A stretch of 64,000 nt of DNA, taken from contig JADJXH010000003.1 of NCBI GenBank assembly GCA_016715895.1, positions 1,929,750 to 1,993,749 on the forward strand, written 5' to 3'. Source of the DNA: Flavobacteriales bacterium (GTDB taxonomy: Bacteria > Bacteroidota > Bacteroidia > Flavobacteriales_F > PHOS-HE28). Every line of letters starts with the position of its first letter. Within the stretch, counting starts at the first letter, position 1. Position numbers and translations under genes: made by a program. The notes beneath the pieces are model-generated. The model searched no databases and had not been told where the DNA came from. It worked only from the letters and a program-made list of their open reading frames with translations. This document shows, one piece after another, positions 42,814 to 52,474 of the stretch.

Positions 42814-45094
42814 TCAGTAGGTCACTGTCACCCCCACGCCCCAGCCCATGTCGCTGTCGTAGTGCGTGCTCAGCGCCCAGCTCTTGTCCAGCACATAACG
42901 CAGTCGCTCCATGTGCTCCAGGTCGCTGTTGCCCATCAGGTCGAGCCGCAGGCGCGGGGTGAGCGGGATGTCCTCGCGCATCAGCTGGGCGCGTAGCTGT
43001 CCGTCGGTGTCGATGCGCGCATCGAACACAAGGAGCATGGGCAGGGTGTATTGGAACCCGGCATGCAGCACCCTCCGGCTGTTCTTGGTGTTGCGCTGCC
43101 CGAAGAGGTTCTCCTCCGCATCATCGCCGTGGCCTTCGCGCGTGCGCCAGTCGATGCCGATGTTCGGGAACCACCACTGCATCTTGCCGAGGAATCGGCC
43201 GAAGTGCATCTCCACTTCCTGCCCGTGCATGGGGGTATAGCCGAGGCGCCATTCCGCCTGCAGGTTCCAGCGCTTGTTCATCAGCATGGCCTCCCCGTCG
43301 TTGCCGTTGGTGGCGAAGTCGTTCTGGGCCATGAAGTGCCAGGCCTTGTCCTCGCGCAGGAACAGGCGCTCCGCCTTGCGGGCATCGGGCAGCACGGGGT
43401 TGGGCCGCGGCGCGGGGTTCACGAACACCCGGCCCATGCCGCTCATCATGTGGTAGAGGATGTGGCAGTGGAAGAACCAATCGCCCTCCTCGGTGGCGGC
43501 GAACTCGATGGTGTCCGTTTCCATGGGCATGATGTCGAGCACATTCTTCAACGGGGCATGCTCGCCCTGGCCGTTCACCACCCGGAAGAAGTGCCCGTGC
43601 AGGTGCATGGGGTGGCGCATCATGCTGTTGTTGGTCAGGATGATGCGCACGTTCTCGCCCTTGCGGATGAGGATGCGGTCGGTCTCGCTCACGGTGCGGT
43701 TGTCGATCGCCCACAGGTAGCGGTTCATGTTGCCCGTGAGGGTGAACTTCAGCTCCTTCACCGGACCCGGCGGCAGGGTCGTGGGCGTAGGCGAACGCAA
43801 CATGGCATAGTTCAACGTCACGATGTCGGACAGCGCGTTGCTGTTGTACCGGTCTCCACCGTGATCATCTCCGGCACCTTCGGTGCGCGTGGCATCCTTC
43901 GGACCGGTGATCTCCGGATACATCACCACGTTCATGTCCATCTGTTGCAGGCTCATGTGCATGCCCATATCATCCAGGTCCCCGTTCATCTTCATCATGT
44001 CATTCATCATCTCCATGCCCTCGAAGTACTTCAGGGGCTGGAGCGGTGCGGCAAGCTGGCGGATGCCGGATCCGAGCCACACCGAGGCGGAGCGCACGCG
44101 GTCCTCGCTGGTGGCCAGCAGTTCATAGGCCGTGCTGTCCGCGGGGATGGTCACGATGATGTCGTAAGTCTCGGCCACGCCCATGATGAAGCGGTCCACC
44201 TCCACGGGCTCCACGTCCATGCCGTCGCTGGCCACCACGCTCATTTTCCCGCCGGCGTAGGTGATCCAGAAATAGCTGCTCGCCCCGCCGTTGATGAGGC
44301 GGATACGCACCCGGTCGCCGACCTTCAATTGCGGCGCATCGTCCACCGGCCGGCCATTGGCGAGGATGCGGTCGTAGTACACATCGCTCACGTCCATCGC
44401 GTTCATCCGTTTCCATTCGTTCGTGACCTTGATGCCGAGCGCACCATCCTTGATGGCATCGCTGTAGCTCTGCACCGTGCCGGGACGGATGCGGTGCTTC
44501 TTGATGGCGCTCCAGTCGTTGGCGGCGTGCAGGCGGCGGTGCACCTCCTTCGGCTTCATGTCGGTCCATTCGCTCAGGATCACCACCTGCTCGGGCATGG
44601 GATCGCGCTTCCGCTTGTGGATGATGAGCGCGCCATGCATGCCGTTCTGCTCCTGCAGGTCGGTGTGCGAATGGTACCAGTAGGTGCCGCTCTGCACCAA
44701 GGGGAACTTGTACACCTGCGTCTCGCCTGCCTTGATGGGCGCGGTGGTGAGGTATGGCACACCGTCGAGGTGGTACGGCAGGATGATGCCGTGCCAGTGC
44801 AGGGCTGGCCTCCTCGTGCGCCATGGCGTTGTGCACCACGATCAGCGCCGTGTCGCCTTCCGTGAAGGTGAGCGTGGGCATCGGGATGCTCCCGTTCACC
44901 GCGTAGGCCTTGCGGGGCTTGCCGGTGTAGTTCACGACGGTGTCCGTGATCACCAGGTCGTAGCGCGTCACCTGCGGGATGAAGTCGTCCGTGAGGATGG
45001 ATGTTCCGGAGGCACTGTGCCCGGCGTGCTGCGCGATGACCTTGCCGGCCAGCGCGAGGAGGTGCAGCAGGGCGAGCAACAAGTGGCGGAGCAT
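42814..45094 (-). CDS. Multicopper oxidase (CopA-type) with CopB-like C-terminal region, frameshifted here
   Basis: Periplasmic copper oxidase that converts Cu(I) to Cu(II). After a signal peptide (MLRHLLLALLHLLALAGKVIAQ) come three cupredoxin domains. The copper ligands are HWHG near the frameshift, HSHTDLQEQNG, HPMHLHGHFF and HCHILYHMMSGM. A Met-rich loop (MEMMNDMMKMNGDLDDMGMH) is typical of Cu(I)-binding CopA/CueO proteins. About 200 extra residues follow and resemble the CopB outer-membrane barrel (RLRLDLMGNSDLEHMERLRY, ending DSDMGWGVGVTVTY), so oxidase and CopB seem fused. One extra C in a CCC run (44802-44804) splits the frame. Correcting it gives about 759 residues. ATG 45109 is an alternative start. 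Last gene of the copper operon. Confidence 0.85.
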
Positions 45095-45128
45095 GTGGAA
45101 AGCGATCATGGTCCAGGCGATGTCCGGT

Positions 45129-45980
45129 TCACTTCACGATCGTCCCCTTCACGCTGCCGCAGGTCATCATCTGCGCGCCGTAGAAGGGGTTCTTGATGGC
45201 CTTGTCGAGGCTCAGCCAATCGGCCCCGCCCTCGTACATGGGGCAGTGGTCCAGGTACACCGGCACCGATGTCGGCGCCGCCTTCACCAGGCGGGCCATG
45301 GGGTCGGTGAGCTCCCTGAAGGCCTTGCGTTGGGCTTCCAGCCCCTTGGCGGAGGCGATCGCGGTGGCGGTGTTCGCCAGTGGCTCCATCACCTCCATCC
45401 ATACAGCGTGGACCTCATGGCCCAGCGCGCTCACGTCCACCGCACGCACGGCCTCATCGAGGCGTTGTGCGGCGATCTTCGCCTTGGCCGCGTCGGAGGC
45501 CACCAAGGCATCGTTCAGCTCGAAGTAGGGGTCGAACACTGGGGCGAGGGGATCGGCCTTGGCCGTAGCCGCTGTCGACTGCTCCACCGCCGTGCTCCTG
45601 TCCGGCTGTTGCACCACGGAAGCAGCGACCGGCTCCTTCTTGAAGGTGCGCGCATAACGGCAGCATTCCGGCAGCGCCGCGTAGGCTGCATCCGGGGCGA
45701 GGTAGCGCTCGTTGTCGTAGCCGGCCTGGGCGATGCGCTGCAGCACGGCATCGGCGTCCGTGCGCGTGCTATCGTAGGTGAGCAGGGCTCGCTTGCTGTC
45801 CTTGTCCCAATCGGCGGTGGCCTCACCCTTCACGAAGGCGGCCTTCTCGATGGTCTCCTCGCACATGCCGCAGTTCCCGGTGATGGTGACCGGAACGGTG
45901 CGGGCGTTCCGGATCTGCGCCTGGCACCCGGTGACCAGGAAGGCCAGGGAAAGGCTGATGAGGAGGAATAGGGTTCTCAT
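45129..45980 (-). CDS. Copper-binding lipoprotein with HMA and DUF3347 domains
   Basis: A 283-residue lipoprotein (lipobox LVTGC, Cys19). An N-terminal heavy-metal-associated domain carries the metal site GNCGMC (Cys37, Cys40), and a C-terminal DUF3347-type domain (about 140-283) ends with YLDHCPMYEGGADWLSL and FYGAQMMTCGSVKGTI. These Cys, His and Met residues are probable copper ligands. Two further cysteines lie in ALPECCRYAR. DUF3347 proteins usually accompany CusB-type efflux or copper operons. Here the gene lies between the copper ATPase and the multicopper oxidase, and is probably a periplasmic copper chaperone linking them. It starts 37 bp after the ATPase gene. Confidence 0.85.
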   Translation of the reverse strand: MRTLFLLISLSLAFLVTGCQAQIRNARTVPVTITGNCGMCEETIEKAAFVKGEATADWDKDSKRALLTYDSTRTDADAVLQRIAQAGYDNERYLAPDAAYAALPECCRYARTFKKEPVAASVVQQPDRSTAVEQSTAATAKADPLAPVFDPYFELNDALVASDAAKAKIAAQRLDEAVRAVDVSALGHEVHAVWMEVMEPLANTATAIASAKGLEAQRKAFRELTDPMARLVKAAPTSVPVYLDHCPMYEGGADWLSLDKAIKNPFYGAQMMTCGSVKGTIVK

Positions 45981-46017
45981 GGTCGTTCAGTGTTCGGTTC
46001 GTTGTTCAGTCCGTTCG

Positions 46018-48446
46018 TCATCGGTCCAACCGCGCCCAGCGGAGGCGCAGGCTGTTGCTCACCACGCTCACGCTGCTCAGGGCCATGGCCGCACCGGCGA
46101 TCATGGGGTCGAGCAGGAAGCCGTTGACCGGGTAAAGCACACCCGCTGCGATGGGGATGCCGATGATGTTGTAGATGAAGGCCCAGAAGAGGTTCTGGCG
46201 GATGAGCGCCACGGTGCGGCGGGAAAGAGCGATGGCGCGCGGGATGGCGTTGAGGTCCGTGGCGATCAGGGTCATGCGCGCCACGTCCATGGCGATGTCG
46301 CTGCCCTTGCCCATGGCGATGCCCACATCGGCCTTCGCCAGGGCCTCGCTGTCGTTGATGCCGTCGCCCACCATGGCCACCACGTGGCCCTGCTGCTGCA
46401 GGCCGGTCACGAAGGCGCCCTTGTCCTTGGGCAGCACCTCGCTGCGAAAGTCGTCGATGCCCACGGCCTGGGCCACGGCCTGCGCGGTGCGGCGCGCATC
46501 ACCGGTCTGCATGTACACCTTGATGCCGGCGCGCTTCAGGCGTGCGATGGCCGAGGCGGCCGAAGGCTTGATGCGGTCGGCGATGGCCACGGCGGCGCGC
46601 ACCTGCGTGCCCTCCGCCACCCACACCACCGTGTGCGCTGCCTCCTGCCAGCGCTTCTCGTGCGTGCGCCACTCGCCGGTGACGACGATGCCGTTCTCCT
46701 CCAGCAACCGGCGATTACCCACGAGCCAGCCCGACCCGTTCACCGTGGCCTTGACGCCCTTACCGGTGAGGCTGTCGAACGCGCCCACCGCAGCGGCCTG
46801 GTGCACGCCGGCGGCATGCAGGTGCCGAACGACCGCCTCGGCCAGGGGATGCTCGGACCGCGCTTCGATCGCGAGCACCGCGGCGCCGACGGGCTGTTCG
46901 GTCAACCCCACGGCCTCCACCACCTCAGGCTTGCCTTCGGTGATGGTGCCGGTCTTGTCGAGCACGATGGCGGTGATGTTGCGTGCGCGCTCCAGGCTGT
47001 CGGCGTCCTTGATGAGGATGCCGTTCTCGGCCCCTTGCCCATGCCGGCCATGATGGCCGTGGGCGTGGCGAGGCCGAGGGCGCAGGGGCAGGCGATAACC
47101 AGCACGGTGACCAGCGCGAGCAGGCCCTGGGTGAAGGCATGCTCACCGCCGAGCACCCACCAGGCGATGGCGCTCAGCAGGGCGATGCCGATGACGATGG
47201 GCACGAAGACCGCGGCCACCTTGTCCACCAGCTTCTGCACCGGGGCCTTGCTGCCCTGGGCCTCTTGCACGGTGCGCACGATCTGGGCGAGCAGCGTGGC
47301 CGAGCCCACCTTCTCGGCACGCATGCGCAGGCTGCCTTTCTGGTTGATGGTGCCGGCCAGCAGCTTTGCACCGGCCGTCTTCGCCACCGGCACAGGCTCA
47401 CCGCTCAGCATGCTCTCATTCACGTAGCTCTCCCCGCTTACCACTTCGCCGTCCACCGCGATGCTCTCGCCGGGACGCACCACGAGGATGTCGTCCACGT
47501 TCACGTCGGCGATGGGTACCTCGCGCGTGATGCCATCGGCGGCCTCGCGCAGCACCGTGTTCGGGCGTAGGCCCATCAGCTTCTTGATGGCACTGCTGGT
47601 GCCGGCCTTGGCGCGCTCCTCCAGGAACTTGCCCAGCAGGATGAAGGTGATGACCACCGCGGCGGCCTCGAAGTACACATGCGGCATCAGTCCGCGGTCG
47701 GTCCAGAACTGCGGATAGGCAGTGTTGAAGACGCTGAAGACGTAGGCCACGCCGGTGCTCAGGGCCACCAGGGTGTCCATGTTGGCGCTGCGGTGCTTCG
47801 CCTGCTTCCAGGCGTTGATGAAGAACTGCCGGCCGAAGACGAGCACCACGGGCGTGCTGAGGGCCCACATCACCAGGTTGGCCCAGGGTTCATGCATCAT
47901 GAACATGCCGATCACCACCAGCGGGATGCTGAGGGCCATGGAGGCCCACAGGCGCTTCTTCAGCGAGGCCATGCGCTCACGCGCGATCGCCTCCATGTCG
48001 GCGGTGGCCTCGCGCTCCTCCCCGATGATGAGGTCGTAGCCGATGCTTTGGATCGCGGCGCGCATGCGGCGCTCATCGATCACACCGGGCACATAGCGCA
48101 CCTGCACCGTGTTGGTGGCCAGGTTCACCGCGGCCTCGAGCACCCCCGGCTGGGCCTGCAGCATGCTCTCCACGCTGGCCACGCAGCTGGCGCAGGTCAT
48201 GCCGGTCACCGGGAAGGTGCGCTTCACCGTGGGCACGTCGTAGCCGTTGTCGCGGATCGCCTTCACGGCATCGCGCACGGCCTCCACGGGCGTGATGCTC
48301 TGCACCACCGCGCTGCGGTTGTTCCGCTCCACGTGGTGGGTGGCGATGCTGGGCACGGTGCCCAGGGCCTTGTCCACGATCAGCGCGCAATGCTCGCTGT
48401 CCATGTTCTCCACGGGGATCACCAGGGTGCTCGTCTCGGTCTTCAT
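46018..48446 (-). CDS. copA: Copper-exporting P1B-type ATPase, frameshifted here
   Basis: Inner-membrane Cu(I) efflux ATPase of about 809 residues once one base is restored. The N-terminus has a degenerate metal-binding domain with a single Cys (MDSEHCALIVDKAL), then an HMA domain with GMTCASC (Cys85, Cys88). Eight transmembrane helices include the ion-binding VIACPCALGLATPTA. The actuator motif is SGEPVP, the phosphorylation site is LDKTGTITEGKP, and the hinge is GDGINDSEALAKAD. The frame breaks after IMAGMGKG, where one G of a G run is missing (plus-strand CCCC at 47029-47032). The other frame resumes exactly with the expected ENGILIKDADS-type sequence, so an otherwise normal gene is likely. 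It is flanked by HMA-protein genes. Confidence 0.9.
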
Positions 48447-48460
48447 GGCTGTGGGGGTGT

Positions 48461-48889
48461 TCAAGCGGCCACCGGCAGCAGGCCATAGCCCGCCGGGCGA
48501 AGCGCGTTGAGGAGGTCTTCCTGAGCGAGGGTGCCCTGCACCACTTCCACGTCGGCGGTGCGGGTCACGTGGTCGGCCGTGGCGCTCACCACGCCGGGCA
48601 GCTTGTTGAGGATATCGCCGGCCTTGTTGGCGCATCCGGCGCAGGTGATGCCGGTGGTGCTGAAGCGGTGCCGCTCGGTGGCGACGTTGTAGCCGGCCTT
48701 GCGGATGGCGGCGACGGCCTCGCGCACGGCCTGGGCCGAGGTGGCCGACCGCAACGTGGCCAGGTGGCGGTCGAGGTCCACACGGGCCTCCTCCAGCGTG
48801 GGCACGCCATGCAGGGCCTTCTCCACGCGCAGGGCGCAATGCGCGCTGTTCACGTCGAGCAGGGGGAGGGCGATGTTCGTGTTGTCCAT
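48461..48889 (-). CDS. Two-domain HMA (copper-binding) protein
   Basis: A 142-residue soluble protein made of two ferredoxin-like heavy-metal-associated domains. The first (1-70) has one cysteine in NSAHCALRVEKALHGV and resembles the degenerate first domain of the neighbouring ATPase. The second (72-142) has the complete site GITCAGC (Cys83, Cys86). It lacks a signal peptide and is therefore probably a cytoplasmic chaperone that hands Cu(I) to the P-type ATPase encoded 14 bp downstream. The resemblance of its layout to the ATPase N-terminus suggests a common origin by duplication. ATG 48889 starts the conserved part. Confidence 0.82.
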   Translation of the reverse strand: MDNTNIALPLLDVNSAHCALRVEKALHGVPTLEEARVDLDRHLATLRSATSAQAVREAVAAIRKAGYNVATERHRFSTTGITCAGCANKAGDILNKLPGVVSATADHVTRTADVEVVQGTLAQEDLLNALRPAGYGLLPVAA

Positions 48890-48969
48890 GGTCGTTGGTG
48901 TTGATTGACGATGCAAAGCACCGACGACCGGGAGCGTTCCGCGTTACATCCTCATCGGGAAGGTTTACA

Positions 48970-49533
48970 TCAACCCACCTGGTCCAGCGGGGTGCGGCCC
49001 ATGCCCATGGCCTTGAAGGCGGAGGGCGTCATGCCGGTGAGCTTCTTGAACTGGGCGCTCAGGTGCGCCACGCTGCTGAAGCCCGTGCGGTCGGCGATCT
49101 CGCTCAGGGTGAGCTCGTCGTACCGGATGAGCTCCTTCACCCGCTCCAGGCGTTGAAGCAGGAAGTACTGCTCGATGGTGATGCCCTCCACCTGCGAGAA
49201 GAGCGCGGAGAGCCCAGAGTAATCGCGGTGCAGCACATCCGGCAGGTGCTCGCTCAGCTTCACGCGCCCATTGAGCTGCTCGTTGTGGTGCACCAGCTTC
49301 ACGATGGCGGCCTTGATGCGGGCGATGAGGGCGGCCTCACGACCGTCCACCAGATCGAAGCCCTCGGCCTTGAGCGCGGCGCGCGTGGCCTCCATCTCGG
49401 CATCGGAGGGTTCCTGCTCCAGCTCCACCTCGCCGAGGTCCAGCTGCAGCACGCGCAGGCCCTGCTCACCCAGCACGCGCCGCACCACCGCCTTGCAGCG
49501 GTCGCACACCATGTTGCGCACCACGAGCTTCAT
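48970..49533 (-). CDS. AraC-family regulator with N-terminal CxxC (HMA-like) domain
   Basis: A 187-residue transcriptional regulator. The C-terminal half (about 90-180) is an AraC-type double helix-turn-helix (IEQYFLLQRLERVKELIRYD, ELTLSEIADRTGFSSVAHLS, AQFKKLTGMTPSAFK). The N-terminal 70 residues start MKLVVRNMVCDRCKAVVRRV, with Cys10 and Cys13 spaced as in HMA metal-binding loops, and continue with LGEVELEQEPSDAEMEATRA, similar to the second half of an HMA fold. It heads the minus-strand copper genes and is the likely metal-responsive activator. A -7-like TAGCTTCG (49547 to 49540) almost abuts the ATG. I infer copper sensing from context. Confidence 0.82.
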   Translation of the reverse strand: MKLVVRNMVCDRCKAVVRRVLGEQGLRVLQLDLGEVELEQEPSDAEMEATRAALKAEGFDLVDGREAALIARIKAAIVKLVHHNEQLNGRVKLSEHLPDVLHRDYSGLSALFSQVEGITIEQYFLLQRLERVKELIRYDELTLSEIADRTGFSSVAHLSAQFKKLTGMTPSAFKAMGMGRTPLDQVG

Positions 49534-49539
49534 GAAAGG

Positions 49540-49547
49540 CGAAGCTA
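49540..49547 (-). promoter_or_regulatory. Candidate -7 box of the copper operon
   Basis: Minus-strand TAGCTTCG ends 6 bp before the AraC-family ATG at 49533, implying a leader of only a few nucleotides. Confidence 0.35.
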
Positions 49548-49561
49548 GCGGAGGGGAGCGT

Positions 49562-50257
<696 letters not shown>

Positions 50258-50333
50258 GGGGTGGGGGGTTATCGTGATCGACGTTCCGTGTTGGCAGGCC
50301 CTGCAACACGCGAGGTGCGCAGGACCGTGGCTG

Positions 50334-51581
50334 CTATTGGATCAGGAGCTCGTCCGCATCGTTGAACGCGCTGTATCGGCTGGTCACGACGCGATCGCCG
50401 GGCCGAAGTCCTTCGATCACCTCGTACATATCGGGGTTCTGTCGGCCCAGCTTCAGCTCGCGCCGGGTGGCCCTGCCTTCGGCATCGACCACGAACACCC
50501 ACTGGCCGCCGGTATCCTGGAAGAAGGGGCCGCGTGGCAGCATCACGGCCTCCATGTCCTCGCTGAGCTGGAGCCGCACCTGGAAGGTCTGCCCGCGGCG
50601 GATGTCGGCCGGCGTCGCACCCGTGAACCGCAGGTCCACATCGAACTCGCCGTTGCTCACTTCGGGATACACCTTGAACACCTCGATGGTGTGCTCCGAA
50701 CCGGCATGGATGAAGGTGCCCTGAAGGCCGATGACGACACGGCTCACATAGTGCTCGGGGATCCGTGCGCGCACCTTGAAGCGCTCCAGCACATCGATCT
50801 GGGCGATGCGTTCACCGCGCTGCCGCGTCTGGCCCAGCTCCACGTTGAGCCCGCTGAGCTGCCCGTCGATCGGCGCCCTGATCACCAGGTTCTGCAGGTT
50901 CTCGCGCAGGAAGTGGAGGTTCTGCTGGATCAGCTCGAGGTTGCTGCTGATGGAGCCCATCTGGCTGAGGCGGAAAAGCGAATCGCTGCGGACGTTCGCG
51001 GCCAGCAGCATGCGTTTCGCCCGCATGTACTCCAGGTTCTCCCGGTCGGCCATGTACGTGTTCCGCGCGAGCAGCGAGTCCTGCAGCAGGCGGTCGTTCA
51101 CATGCTGGTCGCGCTCCAGCCGCCTCAGGTCCTTGTCGAGGTTGAGCAGTTCATCGCGCAGCCGGATGCTCTGCTGGTCCATCGCCAGGCGGGTGTTGCG
51201 CAGGTTGTTCTGCTGGTCGAGCAATTGTGCCTCGCGGTTGATGGCGTCCATGTGCAACTGCGGGTTGCTGAGCTCGATGATGGGGTCGCCCGCCTTCACA
51301 TGCGTACCGTCCTCCACGAAGCGATGCTTCACCGTGCCGCCCTCGAGCGCGTCGAGGAAGACCGTTTGAATGGGTTGCACGGTGCCGGTGACGGGGATGA
51401 ACTCCTTGAAGAGGCCCCGTTGCACCTCGCCGATGGTGACCCTGGCGGTCTCCACTCGGACACGGCGGGTGGCGAAGGAGCCGCCCCAGAGGGCCAGGGC
51501 CGCGAGGAACACGACGACCGTTGCGCCGAACGCGATCATGCGCCTCCGCCGGGCCGGCTTGGGATCGATGGCGCGGTCCAT
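50334..51581 (-). CDS. MacA/HlyD-type periplasmic adaptor protein
   Basis: A 415-residue membrane-fusion (adaptor) protein. A cytoplasmic basic start (MDRAIDPKPARRRR) and one membrane helix (MIAFGATVVVFLAALALWGG) are followed by a lipoyl-like half motif (VDGT-type HRFVEDGTHVKAGDPIIELS), a long alpha-hairpin coiled coil (about 110-220, with LLDQQNNLRNTRLAMDQQSI), the return lipoyl strand VIRAPIDGQLSGLNVELGQ and a beta-barrel/membrane-proximal part. It should link an inner-membrane ABC pump to an outer-membrane channel. It is followed after 76 bp by the ABC ATPase gene. No TolC-like gene is in the window. Confidence 0.88.
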   Translation of the reverse strand: MDRAIDPKPARRRRMIAFGATVVVFLAALALWGGSFATRRVRVETARVTIGEVQRGLFKEFIPVTGTVQPIQTVFLDALEGGTVKHRFVEDGTHVKAGDPIIELSNPQLHMDAINREAQLLDQQNNLRNTRLAMDQQSIRLRDELLNLDKDLRRLERDQHVNDRLLQDSLLARNTYMADRENLEYMRAKRMLLAANVRSDSLFRLSQMGSISSNLELIQQNLHFLRENLQNLVIRAPIDGQLSGLNVELGQTRQRGERIAQIDVLERFKVRARIPEHYVSRVVIGLQGTFIHAGSEHTIEVFKVYPEVSNGEFDVDLRFTGATPADIRRGQTFQVRLQLSEDMEAVMLPRGPFFQDTGGQWVFVVDAEGRATRRELKLGRQNPDMYEVIEGLRPGDRVVTSRYSAFNDADELLIQ

Positions 51582-51922
51582 GGTCCGAAGCTGGGGGCTG
51601 TGCAGGCGACGGACCGCGGACAGAGGGACGGACCGGTGGGTGGATGACCGGCAGGGACGAACGGGGACCGGTCGACGGGTTTCGGAGCCGCGTCGGGCCT
51701 GACCGGTGAGGCGGCCGGCCCATTCGGTCCGCTTCCTGTCGGAAGGCGCGGGGCCGCCGGGGCGCTAGGGTCCGAAATGCCCAATGGGAAAGGCCTGCCG
51801 GGCGGGGGGTACTTGCCGGGATCGGACTTCTGCCTACTTTCGTGCCGCCCAACGACCGTGGTGTGCTTTGGCGAGACCACCCCGGCACAGGCAAAGACCA
51901 ACCAAACACGTCAGTAGAACGC
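51582..51922. other. 341-bp divergent intergenic region
   Basis: This lies between the minus-strand adaptor gene and the plus-strand RRM-protein gene. No coding sequence is recognised. It holds the candidate promoter at 51813-51842 and, by inference, the adaptor-gene promoter, which I could not place. Confidence 0.5.
51813..51842 (+). promoter_or_regulatory. Candidate promoter of the RRM-protein gene
   Basis: TTG (51813-51815) and TACTTTCG (51835-51842) are 19 nt apart, fitting the Bacteroidota -33/-7 arrangement. The predicted leader is about 75 nt, long enough for the post-transcriptional control common in cold-shock RNA-binding proteins. Confidence 0.45.
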
Positions 51923-52474
51923 ATGAACATTTACGTCGCCAACGTCCCTTACTCTGTGAAGGACCAGGACCTCCGTGAGCTTTTCGAGCCTTACGGCGAG
52001 GTCACCTCGGCCAAGATCATCATGGACAAGGCCACCAACCGGAGCCGCGGCTTCGGATTCGTGGAGATGTCCGATGACAACGCCGGCCGTCAGGCCATCG
52101 AGGCCACCAACGGCAAGAACTTCCATGGCCGTGACCTCGTGGTGAACGAGGCTCGCCCCCGTCCGGAGGGCGACCGCCCCTTCCGCGGAGGAGGTGGTGG
52201 CGACCGTGGCGGCTACCGCCCCGACCGCGGCGGTTTCCGCGATCAGGGCGAACGCTCCTACCGTCGCGACGAGGTGATCCCATCCCATGCCATCAAAGGG
52301 CCCCGCTTCGGCGGGGCTCTTTCGTTCCACACCCCGGTTCCCTGTGAAAAGTTGTTGATCTCGACCGGAGATCCCGCATGGCGCAGAGCCGCCATAGGGC
52401 ATCCCGGTAGCTTTGCGCCATGTCCCTCCCCTGCCCTCGGGCGCTCCTCCTGCTGTTCGCCTTCGGGTGGGTGA
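51923..52474 (+). CDS. RRM-type RNA-binding protein; true end probably near 52277
   Basis: A small glycine-rich RNA-binding protein. One RNA-recognition motif (residues 1-80) has RNP2 IYVANV and RNP1 RGFGFVEM, then NEARPRPEGDRPFRGGGGGD, the Gly/Arg tail seen in Bacteroidota cold-responsive RRM proteins. The frame as written does not stop after the tail (ERSYRRDE). It reads through the terminator at 52295-52322 and into the next gene, ending at 52474. Removing one G from the GG at 52273-52274 creates a TGA directly after RRDE and gives a normal length of about 118 residues, so a one-base insertion is likely. It is expected to bind single-stranded RNA and act as an RNA chaperone. Confidence 0.8.
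   Translation: MNIYVANVPYSVKDQDLRELFEPYGEVTSAKIIMDKATNRSRGFGFVEMSDDNAGRQAIEATNGKNFHGRDLVVNEARPRPEGDRPFRGGGGGDRGGYRPDRGGFRDQGERSYRRDEVIPSHAIKGPRFGGALSFHTPVPCEKLLISTGDPAWRRAAIGHPGSFAPCPSPALGRSSCCSPSGG
52295..52322 (+). terminator. Terminator with TTCG tetraloop
   Basis: A 12-bp stem AAAGGGCCCCGC/GCGGGGCTCTTT (one G-T pair) with a TTCG loop is followed by CGTTCC. It lies inside the uncorrected reading frame of the RRM protein, which supports the idea that the stop codon was lost by an indel. Confidence 0.8.
52408..52415 (+). promoter_or_regulatory. -7 box abutting the TonB-receptor start
   Basis: TAGCTTTG matches TAnnTTTG exactly and ends 4 bp before ATG 52420, so transcription would begin at or next to the start codon. 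Confidence 0.45.
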
